Assembly (NCBI RefSeq): GCF_024172165.1
Contig: NZ_JAMZEB010000002.1
Location: forward strand, 9,522,501 to 9,586,500
Origin: Nonomuraea thailandensis
GTDB lineage: Bacteria > Actinomycetota > Actinomycetes > Streptosporangiales > Streptosporangiaceae
Length of the DNA: 64,000 nucleotides
Reading direction: 5' to 3'
The notes beneath the pieces were generated by a model. It ran no database searches and was not told the DNA's origin. It saw only the letters and a program-made list of their open reading frames with translations. Positions 24,405 through 33,365 of the stretch are shown one piece after another; position 1 is the first letter of the stretch; each line of letters begins with the position of its first letter. Position numbers and translations under genes: made by a program.

Positions 24405-24715
24405 GCGAGCCCCGGCCCTACACCTACGTCACTTTGTCCATGCAGCCCGACTGCGCGCCGCACGTCGGCGTCTCCTTCCACACCCCGCGCCTGAAGGTCC
24501 GTGCCGGGCTCCTGCTCAGCAACCCGCGCCCGTACCTGGACTTCGCCTCTCATGAGGCGAACGTGCACATCTCCACCACCGGGGCCGGGCCGGTCACCGA
24601 CGCCGACCTGAGCCTCGCCCGCGAGATCTTCAACGCCGCCGCTCGCTACCTCGCCGACTGCGAGCAGTTGCACACCGAACAGTCGGCCCAGGACGCCACC
24701 AACACGGCGGCCTGA
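24401..24715 (+). CDS. Small conserved AICE protein, second of a paralogous pair
   Basis: A 104-residue protein starting GTG in a 4-bp overlap with the previous gene. Its C-terminal half repeats the pattern of its neighbour (beta strand, G-P-V-T-D/E, helix with AR, helix with AA.RF/YLA). The N-terminal half (YTYVTLSMQPDCAPHVGVSF) is beta-rich. No catalytic motif is visible. It sits directly upstream of the transfer translocase. Confidence 0.65.
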   Translation: MSEPRPYTYVTLSMQPDCAPHVGVSFHTPRLKVRAGLLLSNPRPYLDFASHEANVHISTTGAGPVTDADLSLAREIFNAAARYLADCEQLHTEQSAQDATNTAA

Positions 24716-24803
24716 CGCATGAGGCGGGGCCGCTGGAAGCGGCAACTTCCGGCGGCCCCTCGGCTCTCCCACGACTTGCTCAATCACGAGAGGTTCCCAG
24801 CTT

Positions 24804-26222
24804 ATGTTCAAGCGGCTGCCTGGCGACGAGGCGCGCACCCTCGTCTCCACCACGCCCGATACAGCCGTCGTCTTCCGACCGGCCGTGCTCAAGACACCCG
24901 CCATCATCACCTTCCTCGTCTACGGCTGGCGCTTCCTGTCCGCCCTCGTCCGCACCACCTGGCGGCATCCGGTCGCCGTCGCCGTCCCGGTCGCCCTCGG
25001 TGGCATCTGCTACTGGTACGGCTGGCCTGCTGCGGCGTCCACGCTCGGCTTCGTCGTGCTGTCCCTGCTCGCCTGGGCCTGCACCGACGGCGATCTCTTC
25101 GCCCGCCTCGTTGGCTTCCGGCTGCTGGCCTGGTGGCGGCTGATGTCGGTCTACCGGCGGCACTGGAACGGCGTCATGGACGTCTCCGGCCTGGCCAAGC
25201 GCGTCAACGGTCGCGTCTACATGCCGCGTCTGCTCCGCGTCACCTGCGACGGCTGGGCCGACCGCATCACGGTCCGGATGCTCGGCGGCCAGGCGGTCAA
25301 GGACTGGTCCGACCGCATCGACAACCTCGCCCACGGCTTCGGCGCCACCTCATGCCGGGTCGCGCTCGTCAAAGGCGGACGGCTGCTGCTGACCTTCCCA
25401 CGCAACGATCCGTTGGCCGCTCCCATGCCCGCGCTGCCCATCCCGGACGAGCCATCGGTCGGACCGATTGAGATTGGCAAGCAAGAGGACGGCCGACCGC
25501 TCCGGCTCAAAGTGCACGGCACCCACGTCCTGATCGCAGGCGCGACCGGAGCCGGCAAAGGCTCCTTCCTCTGGGACACCATCCGCGGACTGCTCCCCGC
25601 CATGCGGGCGGGCCTGGCCCAGATCTGGGCGCTGGATCCCAAGCTGATGGAACTGTCCTTCGGACGGGAACTGTTCCAAGGCCGCTACGCCGCTGATCCG
25701 GGCGACTGCGCCGACCTGCTCGACGAGGCCGTCTCCGTCATGCAGAAGCGGGCCGCCCGCTTCGCCGGACTGCAGCGCTCCCACATCCCGACCATCGAGG
25801 ACCCGTTCGTCCTGGTGCTCGTTGATGAAGTCGCGTTCCTGACCGCCTACCAACCCGACCGGCAACTCCGGCAACGCACCTCCGCCGCCCTGGCCACCCT
25901 CGCCACCCAAGGCCGCTCGGTCGGCGTCGGCGTCATGGCAGCCCTCCAGGACCCACGCAAGGAAGTCATGAACATCCGCAACCTGTTCCCCGACAAGATC
26001 GCCCTCCGGCTCGACGAGTCCGAGCAAGTGGACATGGTCCTCGGCGACGGCGCACGCGACCGGGGCGCACTCGCCGACCACATCTCCCCAATACCGGAAC
26101 TGGGCGCGGGCGTCGCATACATGCGACTGGAGACCTCACCCGAGCCCATCCGGGTCCGCGCCGCCTACGTCTCCGACACCGACATCCGCGCCATGGTCGC
26201 CTACTACGGGCAGGCCGCATGA
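24804..26222 (+). CDS. FtsK/SpoIIIE-like DNA translocase (AICE transfer protein)
   Basis: A 472-residue membrane-anchored ATPase. Hydrophobic helices near residues 40-100 (VAVAVPVALGGICYWYGW; TLGFVVLSLLAWACT) precede the motor. Walker A is GATGAGKG at about residues 246-253 and Walker B VLVLVDEVAF at about 335-344. A TQGRSVGVGVMAALQDPRKE segment matches the arginine-finger/sensor region. In AICEs this single protein moves double-stranded DNA between mycelial cells, as TraSA does in pSAM2. The operon continues with overlapping starts into a zinc-ribbon gene and rep. Confidence 0.9.
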   Translation: MFKRLPGDEARTLVSTTPDTAVVFRPAVLKTPAIITFLVYGWRFLSALVRTTWRHPVAVAVPVALGGICYWYGWPAAASTLGFVVLSLLAWACTDGDLFARLVGFRLLAWWRLMSVYRRHWNGVMDVSGLAKRVNGRVYMPRLLRVTCDGWADRITVRMLGGQAVKDWSDRIDNLAHGFGATSCRVALVKGGRLLLTFPRNDPLAAPMPALPIPDEPSVGPIEIGKQEDGRPLRLKVHGTHVLIAGATGAGKGSFLWDTIRGLLPAMRAGLAQIWALDPKLMELSFGRELFQGRYAADPGDCADLLDEAVSVMQKRAARFAGLQRSHIPTIEDPFVLVLVDEVAFLTAYQPDRQLRQRTSAALATLATQGRSVGVGVMAALQDPRKEVMNIRNLFPDKIALRLDESEQVDMVLGDGARDRGALADHISPIPELGAGVAYMRLETSPEPIRVRAAYVSDTDIRAMVAYYGQAA

Positions 26223-26368
26223 CTCACCTGCTCCACGGCCTGCGCTGCGCCACATGCCTCACCCTGAACGCTCTCTGGCTCGATCCCCTCCGCGGCCTGG
26301 TCGAGTGCTCCGAGTGCGGCCAGACCGCGCTCATCGTCACCGACCCCGACGAAGGGAGGACCGCATGA
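26219..26368 (+). CDS. Small zinc-ribbon protein
   Basis: A 49-residue frame with ATGA overlaps at both ends, linking the translocase and rep genes. Two CxxC pairs, CATC near residue 10 and CSEC near residue 30, predict a zinc ribbon. The perfect overlaps at both borders support it as a real gene. Function unknown; it could assist Rep or the translocase. Confidence 0.65.
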   Translation: MTHLLHGLRCATCLTLNALWLDPLRGLVECSECGQTALIVTDPDEGRTA

Positions 26369-27978
26369 CCCATGCGCACGACCGCGCCCTCCCCCGTGCC
26401 GTCCGACAGGCCATGCCGATGGCCCGCGACGTGCTCGTAGAGGTCGCCAAGCAGCACGGCGTCTGCATCCGCCCCATCCCGCTCAAGCGCCTCGACGTCG
26501 TCACCGGCAAGACCGAGATCATCGACGTACCGTGCGGGGCCACCCTCGACAGCAAGTGCCCGCCCTGCGCCAAGCGCAACAAGCAGCTCCGCAAGGCCCA
26601 ATGCCGCGAAGGCTGGCACCTCGACACCGAACCCGCCATCACACCCGACGAGCCCAACGAGGAACAACGCTGGCTGGTGGAGTTCCGCGCCGACTACCAA
26701 GCCCAGCGCGAGGCTGCCGAAAAGGCCGGCGACGACACCACCGAACTGGAAGCGATCATCTCCGGCCTGGACGAGGAGATCAACGCCGCTGGGATGCGCG
26801 GCAACGTCCTCGGTCGTACGGCATTCAAGCGCTCTCGCTCCACCCGGCGGCGCCAGGACGCACCAGACCTGCCCAAGCGCAAGATGACCCACACCACCCT
26901 GGGCCGCACCTTCCAAGGCAGCGACGGCAAGATCTACCGGCCGTCCCTGTTCGTCACGCTCACCTTGCCCTCGTACGGCAAGGTTCGCGACGGCGCACCC
27001 ATCGACCCCAACACCTACGACTACCACCGCGCCGCCCGGGACGCACTGCACTTCTCCAAGCTGGTGGATCGCTTCGTGCAGAACCTGCGCCGCGTGGCGG
27101 GCTATGACGTGCAGTACTTCGCTTCGGTGGAGCCTCAGAAGCGGCTCGCCCCGCACCTGCACATGGCCATTCGTGGAACGCTCCCACGCGCCGAGATCAA
27201 GCAGATAGCCGCGGCCACTTACCACCAGGTCTGGTGGCCCCAGGCCGACGAAGTCGTCTTCGACGGCGACCACGTGCCCGTCTGGCAGGACTGCACCGGC
27301 TACCTGGACCCGGCCACCGGCGAAGTCCTGCCGACCTGGGACGAAGCCCTCGACGCCCTCGACGAGGACGCCGAACCGCTCCACGTGATCCGTTTCGGCG
27401 AACAAGTCGATGTCCAAGGCGTGCTCGCGGGCACCCCGGACGCCGACCAGTGCATCCGCTACCTGTCCAAGTACCTCACCAAGTCCATCGGCGACGCCCT
27501 CGACGGCGGCCAGACCCAGCAACAGCACGCCGCCCGCATGCTCGATGCGCTCCGCTACGAACCCTGCTCGCCCACCTGCCCGAACTGGCTGCGTTACGGC
27601 ATCCAGCCCAAGGACGCCAAACCCGGCATGCACCCCGGCCGCTGCCGTGGCAAGGCCCACAAGCCCGAACACCTCGGTTACGCGGGACGCCGCGTCCTGG
27701 TCTCCCGCAAGTGGTCGAACAAGACCCTCGCCGAACACAAGCAGGACCGCCGCACCTGGGTCCTGGAAGCCCTCGGCCAGGCCGACGAGCCCACCGACCC
27801 ACACCGCTACATCTGGCGCCCCGTCCCGGCCGGAGACGCCAACGTGCCACCCCTCGCCCTCCGCCTCCTCCGCTCCGTCCACGAACGCCAACGCTGGCGC
27901 GCCCACCTCCGTGAACTGGAAGCCAGAGCAACCGGACAAGATCTTTCGGCAGTCGAAGACGTGGGGAGGGCCGCATGA
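26365..27978 (+). CDS. Rolling-circle replication initiator (RepSA-like)
   Basis: A 537-residue protein with the layout of actinomycete RepSA/RepIn initiators. The N-terminal part holds a cysteine cluster (CPPCAKRNKQLRKAQC). LFVTLTLPSYG is the first HUH-family strand, and APHLHMAIRG supplies the metal-binding His-U-His at about residue 263. The catalytic Tyr candidates are in RYLSKYLTK (about 363-371). A further cysteine-rich region (PCSPTCPNWLRYG) follows. It should nick the element's origin to start rolling-circle replication before transfer. The origin is not recognised; it may lie inside or near this gene as in pSAM2. Confidence 0.88.
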   Translation: MTHAHDRALPRAVRQAMPMARDVLVEVAKQHGVCIRPIPLKRLDVVTGKTEIIDVPCGATLDSKCPPCAKRNKQLRKAQCREGWHLDTEPAITPDEPNEEQRWLVEFRADYQAQREAAEKAGDDTTELEAIISGLDEEINAAGMRGNVLGRTAFKRSRSTRRRQDAPDLPKRKMTHTTLGRTFQGSDGKIYRPSLFVTLTLPSYGKVRDGAPIDPNTYDYHRAARDALHFSKLVDRFVQNLRRVAGYDVQYFASVEPQKRLAPHLHMAIRGTLPRAEIKQIAAATYHQVWWPQADEVVFDGDHVPVWQDCTGYLDPATGEVLPTWDEALDALDEDAEPLHVIRFGEQVDVQGVLAGTPDADQCIRYLSKYLTKSIGDALDGGQTQQQHAARMLDALRYEPCSPTCPNWLRYGIQPKDAKPGMHPGRCRGKAHKPEHLGYAGRRVLVSRKWSNKTLAEHKQDRRTWVLEALGQADEPTDPHRYIWRPVPAGDANVPPLALRLLRSVHERQRWRAHLRELEARATGQDLSAVEDVGRAA

Positions 27979-28166
27979 CCGCACAAGACGAGCTGCTGAC
28001 CGTCCGACAGGTCCTCGACGAACTCGGCGGCGTCTCCCGCCGGACCTTCTACCGCTGGCGTGAGATCGGCAAGGCACCGGAGGGCATCCGCCTGCCCAAC
28101 GGTGAACTTCGCATCTACCGCAGCGACCTCAACGCCTGGCTCGAATCCCTCCGGAGCGTCACATGA
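27975..28166 (+). CDS. xis: Excisionase, helix-turn-helix (element 2)
   Basis: A 63-residue MerR-like DNA-binding protein: TVRQVLDELGGVSRRTFYRW (helix-turn-helix) and LPNGELRIYRSDLNAWL (wing, helix). It overlaps rep upstream and int downstream by 4 bp each (ATGA). Together with Int it should excise element 2. The LPNG-x-LRI-x-R-x-D signature is shared with the xis genes of elements 1 and 3, but the rest is clearly diverged. Confidence 0.9.
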   Translation: MTAQDELLTVRQVLDELGGVSRRTFYRWREIGKAPEGIRLPNGELRIYRSDLNAWLESLRSVT

Positions 28167-29527
28167 CGGCCTCGTACGACGTGAAGTTCTTCGAGATCAC
28201 TCGCAACAAGTCCAGCAAGACACCCTCGTACGTCGTCCGCTGGTCCGTCGCCCGCAAGCGCTCCTCGAAGACCTACCGGACCAAGGCCCTCGCCGAGAGC
28301 TTCCTGTCCGACCTGCGCCAGGCCGCCAAGCGTGGTGAAGCCTTCGACGTGGACTCGGGGCTACCGATGTCCATGATCAAGGCCAAGGACGCTCGGAGCG
28401 TTCTGGAGTTCGCCCAGGCGTTCATAGAGATGAAGTGGCCACATGCAGCGGCCAAGAGCCGGGACAGCATGTCCGATGCCCTGGCGACGGTCCTGCCCGC
28501 TCTGACCAAGGAACGGACGGGTCGCCCAGATGCCCGCGAACTGCGCACGATCCTCCGTAAGCTCCTCCTCCTGCCCGAGGACAAGCGCCCGACAGTGCCG
28601 CAGCAGCACACTTCCGCCGTGGCCTGGATGAAGGCGGCCTCGCTCGACCTGGCCAACCTGGAAGAAGCCAAGACCGTGCGGCTCGCGCTGTACGCCCTGA
28701 CGCTGTGCCTCGACGGCAAGGCGGCAGCGTCCACGACGATCGCCCGCAAACGCGCCGTCTTCCACGCCCTCCTGGAGTACGCGGTAGAGCTGGAAGAACT
28801 TTCGGCAAATCCGCTGCACAAGATCAAGTGGAAGCCGCCCAAGACCACGGAGACGGTAGACCCTCGCGTCGTAGTGAACCCGCGCCAGGCGCAAGAGTTG
28901 CTGACCGCGGTGACCTACGTAGGCCGACGCGGCAGAGGCCGGCGACTCATGGCCCTCTTCGCCTGCATGTACTACGCCGCCCTTCGACCGGCCGAAGCAG
29001 TGGGCCTCCGTGTCCAGGACTGCCACCTGCCCGCCGCAGGTTGGGGACGGCTGACGATCGACGTGTCTCGACCCGAGGTCAACACGCAGTGGACCGACAC
29101 AGGGGACGCACACGAGGAACGCGGCCTCAAGCACCGGGGCAGACAAGACGTCCGACCGGTGCCCGTCCCTCCCGAACTGGTCAACATCCTCCGCGAACAC
29201 ATCGCCGAGTACGGAACGGCCAAGGACGGCCGGATCTTTCGCAGTGAGCGAGGCGGGGTCGTCGCCTCAACGGCGTACACAGAGGTCTGGCAGGCCGCCC
29301 GACTTCTGGCCTTCACGCCCGCCCAGGTCGCCTCTCCGCTCGCCAAGCGTCCTTATGATCTCCGGCACGCGGCGGTGTCCCTCTGGCTCAATGCGGGCGT
29401 GTCAGCCCCGGATGTGGCCGAACGAGCGGGCCACAGCGTCGATGTCCTGCTGAGGGTCTACGCCAAGTGCATCGACGGCCAACAGGAGATCGCCAACAAG
29501 CGGATCGGCGACGCCCTCGCCGCATGA
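28163..29527 (+). CDS. int: Tyrosine site-specific integrase (element 2)
   Basis: A 454-residue integrase. The arm-binding N-terminus is SYDVKFFEITRNKSSK; the core-binding region is near TTIARKRAVFHALLEYAVEL. Catalytic boxes are YYAALRPAEAVGLR (Arg), YDLRHAAVSLWL (His-Arg) and RAGHSVDVLLRVYAKC (His, Tyr). It is related to, but well diverged from, the integrases of elements 1 and 3, while using the same tRNA-Tyr core. It is translated with xis through an ATGA overlap. Arm-type sites for it are proposed at both ends of element 2. Confidence 0.93.
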   Translation: MTASYDVKFFEITRNKSSKTPSYVVRWSVARKRSSKTYRTKALAESFLSDLRQAAKRGEAFDVDSGLPMSMIKAKDARSVLEFAQAFIEMKWPHAAAKSRDSMSDALATVLPALTKERTGRPDARELRTILRKLLLLPEDKRPTVPQQHTSAVAWMKAASLDLANLEEAKTVRLALYALTLCLDGKAAASTTIARKRAVFHALLEYAVELEELSANPLHKIKWKPPKTTETVDPRVVVNPRQAQELLTAVTYVGRRGRGRRLMALFACMYYAALRPAEAVGLRVQDCHLPAAGWGRLTIDVSRPEVNTQWTDTGDAHEERGLKHRGRQDVRPVPVPPELVNILREHIAEYGTAKDGRIFRSERGGVVASTAYTEVWQAARLLAFTPAQVASPLAKRPYDLRHAAVSLWLNAGVSAPDVAERAGHSVDVLLRVYAKCIDGQQEIANKRIGDALAA

Positions 29528-29709
29528 CCCACACCTCAACCCCGCCCAGAGCCTCGGCCGCCACCGGGGCTCTTGTTCTTGGCCGCGTATTGGCCGGAAC
29601 CAAGGCTCGACCTGCGGAAACGCGCTCAAGATCATTGCACGCATATTGGTGGACCAGCGACAACAGGCCGCTCAGAGCGGCATCCGGCTGCATACCCCTG
29701 AAAGGCAGA

Positions 29710-29729
29710 AGAGGCCCCGTAGGGCCTCT
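29710..29729. terminator. Hairpin between int and att2
   Basis: AGAGGCCC (29710-29717) and GGGCCTCT (29722-29729) form a perfect 8-bp stem with a 4-nt loop between the integrase and the tRNA fragment. Its sequence differs from the hairpins beside att1 and the tRNA, although its position is the same. Confidence 0.7.
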
Positions 29730-29748
29730 GAGCTGCACTTACTGCTGG

Positions 29749-29798
29749 TGGCAGGTGCAAGGTTCGAACTTGCGTAGGCTGAGCCGACGGTTTTACAG
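29749..29798 (-). repeat. att2: 50-bp tRNA-Tyr 3'-end fragment
   Basis: Identical over 50 bp to the 3' part of the intact tRNA-Tyr and to att1. It marks the boundary of elements 2 and 3. It lacks the 5' half of a tRNA and is not functional as one. Confidence 0.92.
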
Positions 29799-30287
29799 GG
29801 CATCCTTGCAACCCGCTCTGACCTGCGCGTTCGTCCTGGCTCCATGGCTAGCTGTGCACGCATTCAACGTAACGCACAAGCGATCACGGCTCAGGAGCCC
29901 TGAGACAAGAACACGTCGCGACTGGACCTCTCCCTCCGCCCTGTCGCCGAAAGGCACTCTACGAGCCGCTGAGACCGCCCTCCTTCAGGCGGGCCAGTGC
30001 GCGTCCATCGGCAGCCGGCCACCCAGAGGCCACAGGCAGCTCCCCTCCAGGACCAAGGGGGTAGGTGGACACTGGCGGAAGCGGACTCAGCCACCCGACT
30101 CGGATGAAAGTCGCATCACTACAGATAAGGGGTCTTGCTCGTTACCGGCGTCCACACGGGCCGATTCGGACATGAGATGCGCAAGAGCAGCAGCGTATGA
30201 CATGATCCAGTGGGGATGTGTATCCGCAACGCCAGTCGAATGCACGAGCCCTCAAGCAGCGGCCATACGAAGAGGGGCGGGCCAGAG
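29799..30287. other. Left-end non-coding region of element 3
   Basis: No gene is supported in these 489 bp. CGCATTCAACGTA (about 29,860) resembles CGTATTCAGCGTAG downstream of the element 3 integrase (about 46,311) and may be an integrase arm site. The right half should hold the promoter of the defence-like operon, but I find no convincing hexamers. Confidence 0.4.
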
Positions 30288-31358
30288 GTGAGTCAGGGCA
30301 TGATCCTCACTGCGGAGGACCTTGAAGCCGCCGAGAACCAGATCTTTGAGCAGGCCAAACGCATTGAGTTCTACATTACCGAGTATTCGGTTGAGATCCT
30401 AGCGAACAAAATGCAGACTGGCGAGTATGTGGTGCCTGCATATCAACGCGAATTCACTTGGGAGCATGAGCGAAAGTCCAAGTTCATTGAATCTCTGATC
30501 ATGGGCCTTCCGATCCCGTTCATATTCTTTTGGGAGATGCCTGACGGCAAGCTGGAAATAGTCGACGGATCCCAAAGGCTTCGCACTCTTCAGGAGTTTA
30601 TTTTCGGGAATCTCCAACTAGGAGATCTCGATCAGCTAACCCACGTCTCCGGTTTTCGATTCACCGATCTTCCTGAATCCCGACAGCGTAAGATCAAGAA
30701 CCGCTCCATCCGTGGCATTGTGTTAAACGAACATGCCGACGAAGCGGCGCGACTCGACATGTTCGAGCGGATCAACACCGGCAGCAAGATCGCGAACTAC
30801 GCCGAGATCCGCCGCGGCGCCCTTGCTGGCCCCTTCATCCAGATGGTTATCGATCTCGCACAGGACCCGCTTTTCGTTCAACTCGCACCAATGAGCAAGA
30901 AGAGGGAGAAGGAGCGAGGCCCCGAAGAACTGGTCACGCGCTTTTTTGCTTATGGTGATGGCCTGGATGGGTATCGCGATCGGCCCTCAGATTTCATGTT
31001 CGATTACTCCAAGAAGATGAACGAGGAGTTCAACGAAGACCCGAGGCTAGCAGGCCGCTACCGCCAGAGGTTCGCCGAGACGATGGCTTTTGTGGCTCGC
31101 GTGTTCCCGCATGGCTTCACTAAAACGCCAAAAGGTCAAGCCACACCACGAGCACGTTTTGAATCTATTGCGATCGGCTCGTATTGGGCGCTCAGCGAGC
31201 GACCGGAACTCGCGAACCTAGAAGCCGGCCGCATCAATGTTGCAGAGTGGATCCACGGAGACGAGTTCTCGAAGATCACCGGCTCGGATGGGGCCAACGC
31301 AAAAGCGCGCTTGAGGGGTCGCATCGACTTCGTTCGCACACGCCTGGTGAGCTCATGA
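30288..31358 (+). CDS. DUF262 (GmrSD N-terminal/ParB-like) protein
   Basis: A 356-residue protein whose N-terminal half is a DUF262 domain. The QREFxW box is at residues 53-58 (VPAYQREFTWEHERKSKFIE), then ESLIMGLPIPFIFFW, and DGSQRLRTLQEF (93-104), the ParB/Srx-like NTP-binding motif. DUF262 proteins include GmrS of type IV restriction and SspE; they couple nucleotide hydrolysis to DNA cleavage by a second domain. Here no DUF1524 or HNH nuclease follows, so another operon member would be the effector. GTG at 30288 has AGGGG upstream; ATG at 30300 is an alternative. The next gene starts in an ATGA overlap. G+C is lower than in the AICE core. Confidence 0.82.
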   Translation: MSQGMILTAEDLEAAENQIFEQAKRIEFYITEYSVEILANKMQTGEYVVPAYQREFTWEHERKSKFIESLIMGLPIPFIFFWEMPDGKLEIVDGSQRLRTLQEFIFGNLQLGDLDQLTHVSGFRFTDLPESRQRKIKNRSIRGIVLNEHADEAARLDMFERINTGSKIANYAEIRRGALAGPFIQMVIDLAQDPLFVQLAPMSKKREKERGPEELVTRFFAYGDGLDGYRDRPSDFMFDYSKKMNEEFNEDPRLAGRYRQRFAETMAFVARVFPHGFTKTPKGQATPRARFESIAIGSYWALSERPELANLEAGRINVAEWIHGDEFSKITGSDGANAKARLRGRIDFVRTRLVSS

Positions 31359-32122
31359 ACATCTCTGATCTCCTACCGTTTTACACGGAGCGCTTCAAGG
31401 AGATTGAGTCGTATCTGGACTTTCTCGGCGAAGTAGAACGATCGGCGCAAGCGGGCGTTCCTAAAGTACTCGGCTCCAACCAACCCATCGCCTCTGCTTA
31501 TACCATCACCGCCTCACAGCAAAAAATCCTTTATTCAAGCGTTTACCTCCAACTTTATAATCTCGTTGAGGCTACGGTATCAAGGTGCATAGCCGCCCTA
31601 TGTATGGCTGCCCAATCGGGCAGCCAATGGGGCCCCGAGCACCTAAACCCATCACTCCAAAGAGAGTGGGTCCGCGCAATGGCAAGGACGCACGTAGATC
31701 TCTCTCCGGAGCATCGGCTTGCACAGGCGGTGGCGATGTGCAATCACCTCATCGACAGGCTTCCAATTGATTCGTTCAACATTGAGATCGGCGGGGGAGG
31801 CAACTGGGATGACGAAACTATCGAGAAAATAGGCAAACGCATCGGTTGTCAGATCAAAATTTCCGCTGCAGTGCGAGCGGTAGCAAAAAGACCACTTCGG
31901 GACGACATGGGCGCCCTGAAGTTGGTAAAGAACCGACGAAACGACTTAGCACACGGCTCCATCTCCTTTGTCGATTGCGCAGATGGCATAGGAGTATCGG
32001 AGCTGCGTACGACCGTCGATGCGATCGGTGCATATTTACGAGAGGTTATTGACTGCTTCACCTCTCACATACAGTCGCATGAATTTCTAAAGCCTGAACA
32101 TCAGCCAAAGGGGGTCGCGTGA
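31355..32122 (+). CDS. HEPN-domain RNase-like protein (MAE_28990/RiboL-PSP-HEPN type)
   Basis: A 255-residue protein. The long helix around LYSSVYLQLYNLVEATVSRC and the R-x4-H signature RNDLAH (Arg195, His200) in VKNRRNDLAHGSISF identify a HEPN domain, close in pattern to the RiboL-PSP/MAE_28990 families. These are known from comparative genomics in neighbourhoods with DNA methylases and ParB-like proteins. It overlaps the DUF262 gene (ATGA) and the methyltransferase gene (GTGA), so the three proteins should be made together. It is the likely effector, cutting RNA when the system is triggered. The trigger is unknown. Confidence 0.78.
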   Translation: MNISDLLPFYTERFKEIESYLDFLGEVERSAQAGVPKVLGSNQPIASAYTITASQQKILYSSVYLQLYNLVEATVSRCIAALCMAAQSGSQWGPEHLNPSLQREWVRAMARTHVDLSPEHRLAQAVAMCNHLIDRLPIDSFNIEIGGGGNWDDETIEKIGKRIGCQIKISAAVRAVAKRPLRDDMGALKLVKNRRNDLAHGSISFVDCADGIGVSELRTTVDAIGAYLREVIDCFTSHIQSHEFLKPEHQPKGVA

Positions 32123-33219
32123 TGGACGAATCTAGCGCGCTTCCAAATATCTCCGCAGTCGATCTTTTCTGCGGCGCCGGCGGATTGACTCATGGCCTGG
32201 TCCGCAGCGGTATCACCGTGCGCGCTGGTATAGATGTCGATCCTGCCTGCAAGTACCCGTATGAGGCCAACAACGCTGCGGAGTTCATTGAACGCGATGT
32301 CAATGAGTTGCGGGCAGAAGAGTTGCGCCCGTACTTCCCCGAAGGGGACATATCACTGCTGGCTGGGTGCGCTCCCTGCCAGCCGTTCTCTACGTACAGT
32401 CGAAGCGGGAGGAGTAAGAAGCGCGGCCTAGACTGGCAACTGGTCTCTACCTTCGGCAGTCTCATCAAGGACCTTCAGCCGACCTTGGTGACAATGGAAA
32501 ATGTGCCACAACTCGCCGATCACTCGGTGTTCAAGGAGTTCCTTTCCGCTCTCGCCGGCTACGCTGTTACATGGTCGGTCGTCGAGTGCGCGAAGCTAGG
32601 AATCCCACAAACTAGGCGTCGTCTGGTACTGTTGGCATCAAAACTTGGGCACGAAGGTCTTTCTATTCCCGAAACATTCGGTACTCGTAGCACTGTTCGC
32701 CAGACTATCGCCAGGCTACCTCGTATAGAGGCGGGTCAGCAGCATCCAAGAGACCCTCTCCACTATGCCTCATCGCTGAGTGAGACAAATCTACGACGCA
32801 TCAGGGCTTCGAAGCCTGGGGGAACTTGGCGCGACTGGGACCCAGAATTGCTTGCCGCCTGCCATCGTAAGGACACTGGCACAAGTTATCCGAGCGTCTA
32901 TGGACGTATGGAATGGGATGCTCCAGCGCCCACCATGACCACGCAGTGCTTCGGCTATGGGAATGGACGTTTTGGGCACCCCGAGCAGGATCGCGCCATT
33001 TCTCTCCGCGAGGCAGCCATGATCCAGACGTTCCCGCGCAAATACAAGTTCGTCAAGAAGGGCGAACCTGTCATATTCAAATCTCTCGGGCGACTGATCG
33101 GCAATGCTGTACCCGTCCAACTGGGCGAAGTTATTGGAAGCAGCCTAGTCGCTCACGTAAATGCAGTGAGCGGGGTTGCGGCGTCAGCCCTCGGGGATAC
33201 ACAAGACACCCTCTTCTAA
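32119..33219 (+). CDS. DNA (cytosine-5)-methyltransferase of the DUF262-HEPN operon
   Basis: A 366-residue m5C methyltransferase with motifs in order: I DLFCGAGGLTHG (15-26), IV with catalytic Cys87 in GCAPCQPFS, VI MENVPQL (126-132), VIII QTRRRLVLLAS, and X GRLIGNAVPVQLGEVIG. The target-recognition region is about 250-300. It methylates the carbon-5 of cytosine in a short DNA site. GTG at 32119 overlaps the HEPN stop; ATG at 32122 is also possible. With DUF262 and HEPN genes it forms a restriction-like module in which methylation would mark self DNA. No conventional restriction endonuclease is encoded nearby. Confidence 0.92.
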   Translation: MMDESSALPNISAVDLFCGAGGLTHGLVRSGITVRAGIDVDPACKYPYEANNAAEFIERDVNELRAEELRPYFPEGDISLLAGCAPCQPFSTYSRSGRSKKRGLDWQLVSTFGSLIKDLQPTLVTMENVPQLADHSVFKEFLSALAGYAVTWSVVECAKLGIPQTRRRLVLLASKLGHEGLSIPETFGTRSTVRQTIARLPRIEAGQQHPRDPLHYASSLSETNLRRIRASKPGGTWRDWDPELLAACHRKDTGTSYPSVYGRMEWDAPAPTMTTQCFGYGNGRFGHPEQDRAISLREAAMIQTFPRKYKFVKKGEPVIFKSLGRLIGNAVPVQLGEVIGSSLVAHVNAVSGVAASALGDTQDTLF

Positions 33220-33365
33220 AGGAACGGCCCTCGCTGAAGCCCGCTCGGCAGCGCACGCATCGTTTCCCCGTCCGTCGATATCCGGCGGTCGGGGAACGAT
33301 GCGAAAGTTGCTAATCAATCGTGTGATCGCAGCGTTCTCGGGCAAGGCACTCCACCAACGTGACC

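Larger units (their letters stand above)
13850..29798. mobile_element. Element 2: AICE with rolling-circle Rep and defence cargo
   Basis: A complete-looking 15.9-kb actinomycete integrative and conjugative element between att1 and att2. Core genes on the plus strand run from a GntR regulator through conserved small genes, an FtsK-like transfer protein, a HUH replication initiator, xis and int. Cargo at the left includes an ApeA-like HEPN protein, an IS481-family copy and a reverse transcriptase-HEPN pair. Its int and Rep differ from those of elements 1 and 3, so a different element family uses the same tRNA. Confidence 0.85.
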
